Assembly (NCBI GenBank): GCA_964466315.1
Contig: CAYXNS010000028.1
Span: 1 to 34,994 of the forward strand
From: SMWC01 sp964466315
GTDB lineage: Bacteria; Pseudomonadota; Gammaproteobacteria; Steroidobacterales; Rariloculaceae
DNA: 34,994 nt
Direction of reading: 5' to 3'
Below the pieces are notes generated by a model. That model made no database searches. It was not told the DNA's origin and saw only the letters and a list, made by a program, of their open reading frames with translations. The translations under genes were made by a program, and so were the position numbers. Positions 15,936 through 23,844 of this stretch are shown here, piece after piece. The first letter of the stretch is position 1. Every line of letters starts with the position of its first letter.

Positions 15936-16002
15936 CATGCTTCCTAGACCGGTGGAGGCGGCACATTGTTTCTCGAGACCGCGCCGCCCGGCGACGATCT
16001 GC

Positions 16003-16008
16003 TATAGT
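16003..16008 (+). promoter_or_regulatory. Candidate -10 box (TATAGT) before the ferredoxin gene
   Basis: CTATAGT followed by GCGGCCCGAT lies 34 bases before the ATG. A closely similar string (CTATAGT then ATCGGCCTGAT) precedes the dehydratase gene at 22762. No convincing -35 hexamer is seen. Confidence 0.3.
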
Positions 16009-16041
16009 GCGGCCCGATTTATTGGGAAGAATCGAACGTAT

Positions 16042-16362
16042 ATGGCCAGGCTCGTTGTAACCGATAGACAGGGGCAAGTAGTCGAGGTCGATGCGCAGAA
16101 TGGAATCTCGATAATGGAGAATATTCGCGACCTCGGCAACAGTGTCGACGCGATCTGTGGCGGGCTTTGCTCCTGCGCAACCTGCCACGTGTTTGTCGGT
16201 TCGACCTGGGCCGCCAAGCTGCCGCCGCGCAGCGGCGAAGAAGCGGAGCTTCTCGGCGACCTGTCCTCGTTCGACGCCGAGCGGTCCCGGCTGAGTTGTC
16301 AGCTTACGATGAGCGATGAACTCGACGGTCTCGCGTTGACTGTTGCCTCAGAGGAATTCTAG
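16042..16362 (+). CDS. Adrenodoxin-type [2Fe-2S] ferredoxin
   Basis: A 106-residue soluble electron carrier. The cluster ligands are C39, C45, C48 and C86 in the CGGLCSCATCHVFV...SCQL pattern, the C-x5-C-x2-C-x37-C spacing of adrenodoxin/putidaredoxin-like and Isc ferredoxins. C43 is an additional Cys inside the loop. Length and motif order match the family. The ATG at 16042 is chosen because the homologous region starts with the beta strand ARLVVTDRQG, and no upstream in-frame start gives recognisable sequence. No partner reductase or P450 is next to it. It lies divergent to the glycosyltransferase/radical SAM operon and could supply electrons to that radical SAM enzyme, but this is only positional inference. 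Confidence 0.93.
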   Translation: MARLVVTDRQGQVVEVDAQNGISIMENIRDLGNSVDAICGGLCSCATCHVFVGSTWAAKLPPRSGEEAELLGDLSSFDAERSRLSCQLTMSDELDGLALTVASEEF

Positions 16363-16450
16363 CCCGCAGACCAGAGCCAGCCGAAAGCGCTCCCCGTTAA
16401 TAATCCGTACATTAGTGCGTCTCTTTGGATCATAGCCCGGCTTCGCCGAA

Positions 16451-16472
16451 CGGGCGACAGCTCCGTCGCCCG
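16451..16472. repeat. Perfect 8-bp hairpin (REP-like) after the ferredoxin gene
   Basis: CGGGCGAC and GTCGCCCG flank a 6-base loop. There is no T-tract, so it is not a classical terminator. A second short pair (GCCCG/CGGGC) overlaps its left side. It may be an extragenic palindrome or stabilise the 3' end of the ferredoxin mRNA. Confidence 0.45.
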
Positions 16473-16537
16473 GGTCGGGGCTTCCCGCGCCATTGCGGCA
16501 CTCCGGCACCTCAGTCCGCCCAACTATAGTGCAGCGA

Positions 16538-16554
16538 TGCACCATCATGGTGCG
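16538..16554 (+). promoter_or_regulatory. NtrC-like binding palindrome
   Basis: TGCACCATCATGGTGCG closely matches the enterobacterial NtrC consensus TGCACC-N5-GGTGCA. It is the centre of a larger inverted repeat (AGCGATG...CATCGCT). The centre lies about 97 bases before the start site predicted from the sigma-54 promoter at 16617, a normal distance for an enhancer. The downstream genes are the classical nitrogen targets glnK and amtB, which supports the call. Confidence 0.65.
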
Positions 16555-16616
16555 CATCGCTCCGGACCGAGGCCCAGGTGTTTAGTTAAGTTATTGAAAA
16601 TAAATAAGAATACGTG

Positions 16617-16633
16617 TTGGCATGGATACTGCA
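16617..16633 (+). promoter_or_regulatory. Candidate sigma-54 promoter for the porin-glnK-amtB operon
   Basis: TTGGCATGGATACTGCA has GG and GC separated by exactly 10 bases, the invariant -24/-12 arrangement of RpoN promoters (consensus TGGCACG-N4-TTGCA). Predicted transcription start is near 16643, 35 bases before the porin ATG. An NtrC-like site lies upstream. Confidence 0.7.
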
Positions 16634-16677
16634 ATTTGGGACTGACCAATAACACGCGGTGAAGGAGGAACCCCGCC

Positions 16678-17313
16678 ATGAAACTACGGCAAACGATGAT
16701 TCTAGCGAGCGTCGGGTTGGTACCTGCGGTATCGGTGGCAGAACTGTCGGCCAATGTCGGCATGGTCAGCGATTATCTGTATCGCGGCATCTTTCAGGAG
16801 GATGCATCGGCCTCAGCTGGTATCGACTACGAGAACGAAAACGGCTTCTACATCGGGACCTGGGGCGCCGACGTCGGTGACGGGATAGAGACGGATCTCT
16901 ACTTCGGCTACGGCGGTGAAGTCGGCGATTGGAGCTGGGGAGTCGGGTACACAGGTTACTACTATACCGATGATTTCGACGATACCTATGCGGAGGTCAA
17001 TCTCGGTCTCGGCTACGGCATCTTCTCTCTCGATTTCGCTGCCGGTGAGTGGGACGGCTTTGGCGCGCCGGAGGACTACACCTTCACGTCCCTGACCATT
17101 GAAATTCCGAGCGGCCCGTACCTCACGTTCGGCAGTTTCGGCGATCAGTTCGACGGCGATTACTTCGAGATCGGCTACGGCTTCGACTGGAACGGAGTCG
17201 ACCTGTCGATTGCGTTAGTCACGAGCAATGATCTGGTCGTGAGCCAGGATAACCCGACGGCTGACTATAACCTCATCTTCGGTATCAGCAAGTCCATCGC
17301 GATAAGCGACTAG
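16678..17313 (+). CDS. TorF family putative porin (Gcw_chp)
   Basis: A 211-residue outer-membrane beta-barrel. A signal peptide (MKLRQTMILASVGLVPAVSVA) ends near residue 21. The mature start SANVGMVSDYLYRGIFQ matches the Gcw_chp/TIGR02001 family, where the S(D/N)Y-x-(F/Y)RG pattern follows the first strand. Aromatic-rich alternating strands continue to the end. AGGAGG stands 9 bases before the ATG. Members of this family are often encoded directly before glnK and amtB, as here, which suggests ammonium or small-nitrogen-compound passage across the outer membrane. It is the first gene of a likely NtrC/sigma-54-controlled operon; glnK starts 24 bases after its stop. Confidence 0.88.
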   Translation: MKLRQTMILASVGLVPAVSVAELSANVGMVSDYLYRGIFQEDASASAGIDYENENGFYIGTWGADVGDGIETDLYFGYGGEVGDWSWGVGYTGYYYTDDFDDTYAEVNLGLGYGIFSLDFAAGEWDGFGAPEDYTFTSLTIEIPSGPYLTFGSFGDQFDGDYFEIGYGFDWNGVDLSIALVTSNDLVVSQDNPTADYNLIFGISKSIAISD

Positions 17314-17337
17314 GCACAACAATTAGGAGTGGATGAC

Positions 17338-17676
17338 ATGAAACTCATCACGACAGTCATTAAGCCGTTCAAGCTGGAGGATGTCCGTCAGGCGTTGGCC
17401 GAAACAGGCGTGCAGGGTTTGACGGTCACCGAAGTGAAGGGCTTCGGCAGACAGAAAGGCCACACGGAGCTCTATCGGGGCGCAGAGTACTCGGTGGACT
17501 TCGTCCCCAAGACGAAGATCGAAGCAGCCGTTGCAGAGGATCTGCTGGAAGCCGCTGTGGAAGCCATCGTCGGCGCGGCCAGAACGGGCTCTATCGGTGA
17601 TGGCAAGATATTCGTATCCGATCTGCAGCAGGCGGTCCGGATTCGGACCGGTGAAACAGGCGATCAGGCGCTGTAG
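17338..17676 (+). CDS. glnK: Nitrogen regulatory protein P-II
   Basis: A 112-residue P-II signal protein that reads 2-oxoglutarate, ATP/ADP and glutamine status and gates AmtB. MKLITTVIKPFKLEDVRQAL is the canonical start. The T-loop contains Tyr51 (RGAEYSVDF), the uridylylation site. The B-loop GAARTGSIGDGKIFV and the C-terminal GETGDQAL are intact. The ATG at 17338 is chosen because AGGAG stands 8 bases before it and it gives the exact family N-terminus; an ATG at 17329 would add three residues. Being directly upstream of amtB is the classical glnK context and the reason for choosing glnK over glnB. Confidence 0.95.
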   Translation: MKLITTVIKPFKLEDVRQALAETGVQGLTVTEVKGFGRQKGHTELYRGAEYSVDFVPKTKIEAAVAEDLLEAAVEAIVGAARTGSIGDGKIFVSDLQQAVRIRTGETGDQAL

Positions 17677-17697
17677 CGTATTGGGAGGAAATTAGTG

Positions 17698-19008
17698 ATG
17701 GAAAAGAAGATATCAAGAGCAATTCGCGCTGGCAGCTACACACTGCTCACGGCGCTCACACCGGGTGTTGTCTTCGCTCAGGATGCACTGGATTCTGGCG
17801 ATACGGCCTGGATGCTGACGTCGACAGCCCTGGTGTTGTTTATGACGATCCCCGGGCTTTCTTTGTTCTACGCCGGCATGGTGAGAGCAAAGAATGCGCT
17901 GTCAGTCATGATGCAGTGCTTCGCGATTTGTTGTCTGGTGACGATCATCTGGGTGTTGTACGGCTACAGTCTGGCCTTCGGCGACGATGTCGGCGGCCTC
18001 GTGGGCGGTCTGAGTAATATATTCATGCGCGGTATCGGCGTTGACGCATTAAGCGGGACGATTCCCACGAGTGTGTTCGCAATATTCCAATTGACCTTCG
18101 CTATTATCACACCGGCGTTGATCGTTGGGGCCTTCGCCGAGCGCATGAAGTTTTCGGCAGTCCTATGGTTCATGGCCATCTGGGTCACCGTGGTTTATGG
18201 CCCGGTCTGCCACTGGGTCTGGGGCGGTGGTTGGCTCGGTAACTTGGGCGTGCTCGATTTCGCAGGCGGGACCGTGGTCCACATTAACGCGGGCGTTGCC
18301 GGCCTCGTCGCGGCCGTGGTAATGGGTAAGCGGCATGGCTATCCGCAGTCTCCGATGAAGCCCAGTAACGTGGTTCTGACGATGGTTGGTGCCGCGATGT
18401 TGTGGGTCGGCTGGTTCGGTTTCAACGCCGGTAGTGAACTCGCGGCGGATGGAGTGGCAGGCATGGCCATGGTGGTCACGCAGATCGCAACGGCTGCGGC
18501 AGCGCTGACGTGGATGTTCGCGGAATGGATGAGCCATGGCAAGCCCAGCGCGCTGGGTCTTGTGTCGGGTGCCGTTGCAGGACTGGTCGCTATTACACCC
18601 GCGTCCGGTTTTGTCGGCCCAATGGGCGCGCTGGTCATCGGCCTTGTTTCGGGATACGGATGCTACCTGGCCGTCGTCAGGGCGAAGCGTGCGTTCGGTT
18701 ATGACGATTCTCTGGATGTCTTCGGCGTACACGGCGTCGGCGGAGTCATCGGAGCGCTACTGACCGGTGTATTCGTCGATGCCGGGCTAGGTGGTTCCGG
18801 GTTGGGAGAGGGCATGACGATTGTTTCTCAGGTCGGCCTTCAGGTCGTCGGTATTGGTGCGACGATCGTTTATTGTGGGGTCGTTAGCTTCATCATCCTC
18901 AAGGTGCTCGATTCCGTAATCGGCTTGCGGGTTTCCGACGAAGAGGAACAGGAAGGTCTCGATCTCGTGCTCCACGACGAGCAGGGTTACAACCTGACTG
19001 GTAGCTAG
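17698..19008 (+). CDS. amtB: Ammonium transporter
   Basis: A 436-residue inner-membrane ammonium channel with a cleavable signal peptide (ending at VVFAQ) and about 11 hydrophobic helices. Family signatures are present: the twin-His pore residues in VHINAGVAGLVAA and FGVHGVGGVIGALLTG, the Phe-gate/Trp region, and PGLSLFYAGMVRAKN near the N-terminus. GGAGG stands 9 bases before the ATG at 17698; a GTG at 17695 is possible. It follows glnK by 21 bases. The C-terminal cytoplasmic tail (GLRVSDEEEQEGLDL) holds the conserved GLR that contacts P-II. Confidence 0.96.
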   Translation: MEKKISRAIRAGSYTLLTALTPGVVFAQDALDSGDTAWMLTSTALVLFMTIPGLSLFYAGMVRAKNALSVMMQCFAICCLVTIIWVLYGYSLAFGDDVGGLVGGLSNIFMRGIGVDALSGTIPTSVFAIFQLTFAIITPALIVGAFAERMKFSAVLWFMAIWVTVVYGPVCHWVWGGGWLGNLGVLDFAGGTVVHINAGVAGLVAAVVMGKRHGYPQSPMKPSNVVLTMVGAAMLWVGWFGFNAGSELAADGVAGMAMVVTQIATAAAALTWMFAEWMSHGKPSALGLVSGAVAGLVAITPASGFVGPMGALVIGLVSGYGCYLAVVRAKRAFGYDDSLDVFGVHGVGGVIGALLTGVFVDAGLGGSGLGEGMTIVSQVGLQVVGIGATIVYCGVVSFIILKVLDSVIGLRVSDEEEQEGLDLVLHDEQGYNLTGS

Positions 19009-19071
19009 TAAGGGTAGGGCTCGTGTCGCTCGGCCGTGAGTGATCGCGGCCGGGCGGGCCGCTCCCACAGG

Positions 19072-19096
19072 AAAAAAGGGGCCGGGCCCCTTTTTC
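19072..19096. terminator. Bidirectional terminator / dispersed repeat copy B
   Basis: Six A, then GGGGCC-G-GGCCCC, then five T form a strong stem between the convergent amtB and SDR genes, and work as a rho-independent terminator in either direction. On the minus strand its core (GGGGCCCGGCCCC) differs by one base from the core of copy A near 11400, so it also belongs to the dispersed repeat family. Confidence 0.8.
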
Positions 19097-19106
19097 TCGT
19101 CGCGGT

Positions 19107-19868
19107 TCAGACCCTCTGCGCCCCGTCAATCTCGACGACGCGACCGTCCATGTAGTCATTCTCGAACAGGTACAGTGCCGCGTGCGCAATCTCCTCGGGT
19201 TCGCAGAGCCGTCCCACGGGGATATGGCCCTTGGCCTTTTCGAGCACCTCCAGCTTCATGCTGGCTACCATCTCCGTATTCACGAAGCCCGGCGCGATCG
19301 CATTGACGCGTATGCCGTGGCGTGCGAGTTCCTTCGACCACACGACCGTCATGGCAGCGACTCCTGCTTTGGCTGCAGAGTAATTGCTCTGGCCGAAATT
19401 ACCCGCACGAGAAATACTGGAGATGTTGACGATCGAACCGCCGTTACCGAGGCGAATCATGTGCTCCGCGCCTTCGCGTCCGCAGAGAAATACGCCAGTT
19501 AAATTGACGTCGATGACTGCTTGCCAGTCGGCCAGACTCATCTTCGAGGCGATCTCGCCGTCCTTCGCCTTCACGAGCAGGCCATCCCTAAGGATGCCCG
19601 CATTATTGACCAGGCCGTCGAGACGCCCGAAGTCCTTCACAACTTGATCGAAAATAGCGATCACCTGATTTTCATCGGCGACATTGGCGGCATAGCTACG
19701 TGCAGTAACGCCGAGGTCTGTGCAAGCTTGTTGGGTGGCAGCGAGGCTTTCCGCGTCGAGATCTACGAGTGCCATATCGGCGCCCTGGGCGGCGACGCCC
19801 TTGGCGATTGCGGCACCGAGGCCTCGTGCTGCGCCGGTCACGAGGACCGTCTTGCTTTTCAGTTCCAT
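19107..19868 (-). CDS. SDR family oxidoreductase (FabG-like)
   Basis: A 253-residue classical short-chain dehydrogenase/reductase using NAD(P)H. The cofactor motif TGAARGLG sits at residues 11-18, NNAG follows near residue 90, and the catalytic Ser-Tyr-Lys set is in NISSISRAGNFGQSNYSAAKAG. PG near FVNTEM follows. The gene was started at the ATG at 19868 (MELKSKTVLVTG), which gives the normal family length; the frame stays open upstream to 20141 but encodes only low-complexity sequence. It most resembles 3-oxoacyl-ACP reductase or acetoacetyl-CoA reductase; the substrate cannot be fixed. It converges with amtB across a terminator. Confidence 0.92.
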   Translation of the reverse strand: MELKSKTVLVTGAARGLGAAIAKGVAAQGADMALVDLDAESLAATQQACTDLGVTARSYAANVADENQVIAIFDQVVKDFGRLDGLVNNAGILRDGLLVKAKDGEIASKMSLADWQAVIDVNLTGVFLCGREGAEHMIRLGNGGSIVNISSISRAGNFGQSNYSAAKAGVAAMTVVWSKELARHGIRVNAIAPGFVNTEMVASMKLEVLEKAKGHIPVGRLCEPEEIAHAALYLFENDYMDGRVVEIDGAQRV

Positions 19869-20221
19869 GGTCCAGTCGTCCTTTGTGTCACGGGCCGCTT
19901 TCTTCGAACTGTGGCAGTGCGGCGATGGTAGCGAGCGGGTCACGCTATGGCTAGAGGGCTCGGCGGGTTGGAATCCATGGGGCAGTGAACGTTTTTCCCG
20001 CATCCGGCTCTCGGACAAGACATTATGCTTCCCTAGTGGACAGATTTGGATAGTTCCCGTTGAGCCTCCTCGACGCTCCGCGACTGTCGGTTTCCAGCCC
20101 ACCCCGGGCCCTTCCACGATAGAATCTGCATTCGAAGTCATTTCTAGAATGGCCCTGGGAGTTTATTTTCCGCCCTGAATCGGAATCTTCCCGCTTCGGT
20201 GGCACAAGTTTGCTAGGCCGC
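19869..20221. other. Intergenic region upstream of the SDR gene, nothing recognised
   Basis: Around 350 bases between the SDR start and the end of the ABC ATPase gene. It should contain the SDR promoter and the 3' end of the DmeF-ABC transcript. I saw no convincing promoter, terminator hairpin, tRNA or repeat in it. Confidence 0.5.
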
Positions 20222-21712
20222 TCATCCCGCGCGGACGACTCGGCCGCGTTCCAGCACGAGTCCCCGGTTGAACTGCTCCGTGTGCCTGTGGAAGTGAGTC
20301 GCGCAGACTAATTGCGTTCCGCGGGCGATGATTTGAGTCAACTCGTGCATGACGAGTTCCAAGTTGCTGGGGTCGAGGCCTTCCCAGGGTTCGTCTAGTA
20401 GCAACACTTTCGGCCGGTGGACAACAGCGCGCGCGATCAGCACGCGGCGGAACTGCCCGTAGGACAACGCCTTCACATTACGATCAGTGAGATCGGCCAA
20501 CTCGAACTGCTCGAGCAGTTCGTCGACGAGGTTGGCTTCGTCCTTCTTCAGGCGCCGCGTTTGACCAATACTCGAATCGAATCCCGATGCAATGCATTGG
20601 TACACCGTGGACGGATACCAGTAACCGGCCTGGAGTTCGGGAGAGACCCAGGCGATTTGGCGACGCAGCGACCATACGTTCTCGGGACCCTCAATCGCGG
20701 GAAACTCGATGCTGCCGCCTTTGGTGGGTCGAAGCTGACCATGCAGCAGGCGGAGGAATGTGCTCTTGCCTGCGCCGTTCGGTCCCGTAAACTGCCAGTG
20801 CTCACCTTCCAGGAGCCGCCAGGTGATATCTGCCAGTACCCGGTGCTTGTCTAGCCACACGTCGGCGTGTTGGATATCGATGACGATTGAATCGGCATCC
20901 GGCGCGACGGATGGCGAACTGGGCCGCGCGGTCGCGCCATCGCTCGTATGGTCGCCATAGGCATCACTCGTCGGAGAGATCGGACCCGACTCGACAACAT
21001 GGCCCTCGGCGAGTCGCAGCATCCGGTTCATATTACGAGGTAGATTTGCGGCCTCGTGATATGAACAGAGCACCGTGATGTTCTCGCTGATCTGCTCGAT
21101 CATCTCATTCAGCGCTTGTCGGGAATTCGCGTCGAGTCCGGCGACGGGCTCGTCGAGAATCAGGATCATCGGTTTGAACGCGAGTCCACGCGCGATCAGT
21201 ACACGGCGTTGTTCGCCGCGAGATAGCTCGAGGAAAGGCCTGTCAGCCAGATGCAGCAACTTGAGTTGTCGTAGGAGCCCGCGGGCACGGATCCTATCCT
21301 GCGCGTCGGTCTCGTGGCGCGGTACGTCGGTCTTCTTTAGCCCGGAAAGGATGACGTCGACGGCGTCAAAGTTCCAGCCGAGGCGCGTGTATCGGTCCTG
21401 TAATTCGTGCCCGACCAGCGTGATCTTGCCGAGCGCCTGCACCGCATCGATCTGTATCTCGCCATCGAAGTCGTAGCGTCGTGCCCCGCTGTTCGGTGCC
21501 GGCCACAGCGTCCCGGCGATCAGGCGCAGGAAACTGGTTTTTCCGCTGCCGTTTGCGCCGACAACGGCCCAATGCTCGCCGGCGCAGAGTTCCCAGTTCA
21601 GGTCGTGCAGTACTCGATTGCCGGCGAGCGCTACATCCACTCCGCTGAGCCGAACGATGGGCCGGGTGGATTTCGAATCCTGGCCCCGGCTTTCCCCGTT
21701 GGAAGTCGTCAT
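20222..21712 (-). CDS. Double ABC ATPase, ModF/PhrA-like, no membrane domain
   Basis: A 496-residue soluble protein with two complete ABC nucleotide-binding domains. Domain 1 has Walker A VGANGSGKTSF, signature LSRGEQRRVLIARG and Walker B ILILDEPVAGLD. Domain 2 has Walker A GPNGAGKSTF, signature LSYGQFRRVLIARA and Walker B VLLLDEPWEGLD. A ~40-residue Ser/Pro-rich linker joins them. There is no transmembrane region and no ABC-F arm, which fits the ModF (PhrA-like) group, whose role is not settled. It starts 7 bases after the stop of the DmeF-like gene on the same strand, so the two form an operon. No permease or binding-protein gene is nearby. Confidence 0.88.
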   Translation of the reverse strand: MTTSNGESRGQDSKSTRPIVRLSGVDVALAGNRVLHDLNWELCAGEHWAVVGANGSGKTSFLRLIAGTLWPAPNSGARRYDFDGEIQIDAVQALGKITLVGHELQDRYTRLGWNFDAVDVILSGLKKTDVPRHETDAQDRIRARGLLRQLKLLHLADRPFLELSRGEQRRVLIARGLAFKPMILILDEPVAGLDANSRQALNEMIEQISENITVLCSYHEAANLPRNMNRMLRLAEGHVVESGPISPTSDAYGDHTSDGATARPSSPSVAPDADSIVIDIQHADVWLDKHRVLADITWRLLEGEHWQFTGPNGAGKSTFLRLLHGQLRPTKGGSIEFPAIEGPENVWSLRRQIAWVSPELQAGYWYPSTVYQCIASGFDSSIGQTRRLKKDEANLVDELLEQFELADLTDRNVKALSYGQFRRVLIARAVVHRPKVLLLDEPWEGLDPSNLELVMHELTQIIARGTQLVCATHFHRHTEQFNRGLVLERGRVVRAG

Positions 21713-21719
21713 CTCGGGG

Positions 21720-22673
21720 TCACCGCTGGGCGTCGTCGCATACGTGAACTTCGATGGTCATGTGCACGACATTTAGATTCTTCGGGATCAACGCCTTGTA
21801 GTGGTCCGGGGGCTGGGGGTGATGCGTTATGATGGATGCGATTAAGGAATAAATGTTCGGACCGATGGCCCAGATGTGCAGATCCACGATCCGATTATCG
21901 TCCTCAGTTTCGATGCTGTCCTTCACTTTAGCGCAGAGTTCCGCGGGCGCCTCGCGGTCGAGTAGGAGCTGTGCTGTGCTGTGAACCAAACCGAGCGACC
22001 AGCGCGCGACGAGGATAGCGCCCACGATGCCCATGGCCGGGTCGGCCCAGATCCATCCGAGGTACTTGGCGCCCAATAACGCGAAGATCGCGAGCAGCGA
22101 TATCAGCGCATCGGCCAGTACGTGCAGGTAGGCGGCGAGGAGATTGTGATCGTGCCAATGATGTTGGATGTGATCGTGCGGGCCGGGTTCGGCTGTCGCA
22201 TCCGGCCCGGGACTGTGACTGTGCCCGAGGATCAAAATGGACGCGCCGTTGACAATCAGTCCCATGCTCGCCACAAAGATCGCTTGATTGAACCCGATCT
22301 CCACGGGCGACATCAGCCGTTCGATGCTCTCCCACGCCATGAAGATCGCAAAGCCCGTGAGCAGAACGGCACCCGTGAATCCGCCAAGCGTGTTGACTTT
22401 TCCCGTGCCGAAACTGAAGCCTTCGTTATGTGCGTGACGACGCGCGTAGATGTAGGCGAACGCGTTGATGCTCAACGCGGCCGTGTGTGAGGCCATGTGC
22501 AGGCCATCGGCAAGAAGCGCCATGGAACCGAACGCGAGCCCGGCGCCGATCTCGACGAGCATCATCGCACCTGTCAGCACGATGACGATCAGCGTTCGTG
22601 TTTCGCCCGGCCGCTTCAGGTGCTGGCCGAACGAATGTGAGTGCTGCCAGGGCTCGAGTCTGTCTTCATGCAT
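21720..22673 (-). CDS. dmeF: CDF family divalent metal efflux protein, DmeF-like
   Basis: A 317-residue inner-membrane cation:proton antiporter exporting Co2+/Ni2+-type metals. DGLHMASHTAAL carries the DxxxH metal-site pattern of DmeF, where most CDF proteins have HxxxD. A His-rich loop (HSHSPGPD, then PHDHIQHHWHDH) links the middle helices, and HVLADALISLL provides the second HxxxD metal site. A cytoplasmic C-terminal domain follows. The N-terminus is also His-bearing (HEDRLEPWQHSHSF), typical of DmeF. No RcnR/DmeR repressor gene is adjacent, unlike many dmeF loci. It is first in a two-gene unit with the ModF-like ATPase. Confidence 0.85.
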   Translation of the reverse strand: MHEDRLEPWQHSHSFGQHLKRPGETRTLIVIVLTGAMMLVEIGAGLAFGSMALLADGLHMASHTAALSINAFAYIYARRHAHNEGFSFGTGKVNTLGGFTGAVLLTGFAIFMAWESIERLMSPVEIGFNQAIFVASMGLIVNGASILILGHSHSPGPDATAEPGPHDHIQHHWHDHNLLAAYLHVLADALISLLAIFALLGAKYLGWIWADPAMGIVGAILVARWSLGLVHSTAQLLLDREAPAELCAKVKDSIETEDDNRIVDLHIWAIGPNIYSLIASIITHHPQPPDHYKALIPKNLNVVHMTIEVHVCDDAQR

Positions 22674-22762
22674 AGCGATACGATTGTCTCAGTCTGTTCG
22701 AGTGTCGGAAAGTGGCAGGCATCTGCCGAGACGGTGACTAGGGATGCGGCGGCCTTCTCGAC

Positions 22763-22768
22763 TATAGT
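22763..22768 (+). promoter_or_regulatory. Candidate -10 box (TATAGT) before the dehydratase gene
   Basis: TATAGT lies 32 bases before the ATG, in a context (CTATAGT then ATCGGCCTGAT) almost the same as the one before the ferredoxin gene at 16002. A -35 element is not evident. Confidence 0.3.
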
Positions 22769-22800
22769 ATCGGCCTGATATCAGGGCAAATTGGGACCCT

Positions 22801-23790
22801 ATGACGGATGTGCTACCGACGTTGGGTGATGTCGAAGAGGCCAGTGGCCGTCTTCGGGATTGGTTGATCGCAACGCCGGTACTCGAGTCGGACGTCCTGA
22901 ATCAGCGGGCGGGCACACGGATCCTCGTCAAGACCGAAACCCTTCAGCACTCCGGGACATTCAAGATTCGCGGTGCTCTCAATCGTCTGTTACAGCTTAG
23001 CCATCAGGAACGCAGCGCGGGCGTCGTGGCGTTCTCGTCGGGAAATCATGCCCAAGGCGTGGCGCTCGCGGCGAAATGGCTCGGTGTCCAGGCGACGATC
23101 GTCATGCCCAAGGACGCGCCCAAGATCAAGAAGTTCAATACACGCATGCTAGGTGCCGAGATCGTTTCCTATGACCGCTACCATGAGGATCGCGAGCATA
23201 TCGCGGCACAGATTGCGGCCGAGCGAGGCGCTGCACTCGTGCCGGCATTCGACCACCCCGACATCATCGCCGGCCAGGGTACGGTGGGGCTGGAACTGGG
23301 TAGATATGCGCAGGCCAAGGGGCTGGAGCTTGATGCCGTTTACGTGCCTTGCGGTGGCGGCGGCCTCATCGCTGGCTCCGGGCTCAGCATCGAGGAACTG
23401 TTTCCCGAGTGCCAGATTTTTTCGGTAGAGCCTGAAGGCTACGATGAGACGAGGCGTTCACTCAAGGCCGACTCGCGGCAAGTAGTGTGCGGGCACCCGG
23501 CGACGATTTGCGATGCGCTCATGGCTCCGACACCGGGTGCCATTACTTTCGCGATCAACCGCCGGATACTTGTCGGAGGGTATACCGTAACCGACGTGCA
23601 GGCGGCACACGCGATGGCATTCGGTGCACGGTATCTGAAGCTGATATTGGAACCTTCGGGCGGCGTGGCCTTGGCTGCCGTCTTGAGCGGGGCCGCGGCG
23701 AAATACGATTGTGTCGGTATCGTGTTGAGTGGTAGCAATGTCGATACGAACGTACTCATCGACGCGTTATCCGATCATCCAGACCCCTAG
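22801..23790 (+). CDS. Threonine/serine dehydratase family PLP enzyme
   Basis: A 329-residue fold-type II PLP enzyme. Lys55 in SGTFKIRGA is the Schiff-base lysine. SSGNHAQG (residues 79-86) binds the substrate carboxylate and CGGGGLI (184-190) the cofactor phosphate. The near-C-terminal SGSNVD supplies the pyridine-nitrogen ligand. There is no C-terminal ACT domain, so it is of the short TdcB/serine-racemase type and not the Ile-feedback-controlled IlvA. It converts Thr to 2-oxobutanoate or Ser to pyruvate. It is followed 54 bases later by a 2-oxoacid:ferredoxin oxidoreductase gene on the same strand, which could oxidise the oxoacid product. Confidence 0.92.
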   Translation: MTDVLPTLGDVEEASGRLRDWLIATPVLESDVLNQRAGTRILVKTETLQHSGTFKIRGALNRLLQLSHQERSAGVVAFSSGNHAQGVALAAKWLGVQATIVMPKDAPKIKKFNTRMLGAEIVSYDRYHEDREHIAAQIAAERGAALVPAFDHPDIIAGQGTVGLELGRYAQAKGLELDAVYVPCGGGGLIAGSGLSIEELFPECQIFSVEPEGYDETRRSLKADSRQVVCGHPATICDALMAPTPGAITFAINRRILVGGYTVTDVQAAHAMAFGARYLKLILEPSGGVALAAVLSGAAAKYDCVGIVLSGSNVDTNVLIDALSDHPDP

Positions 23791-23844
23791 TTCGGTCGGT
23801 GCAGCGCCTGGATCGTCAGACGTACCCAGGTATCATGGAACACG

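Noticed and set aside
16451..16472. Rho-independent terminator after the ferredoxin gene
   Set aside because: The hairpin is strong but has no T-tract and lies ~90 bases after the stop; listed as a REP-like palindrome instead.
19869..20141. N-terminal extension of the SDR frame
   Set aside because: It adds ~90 residues of non-conserved sequence before the canonical SDR start; the ATG at 19868 gives the family length.
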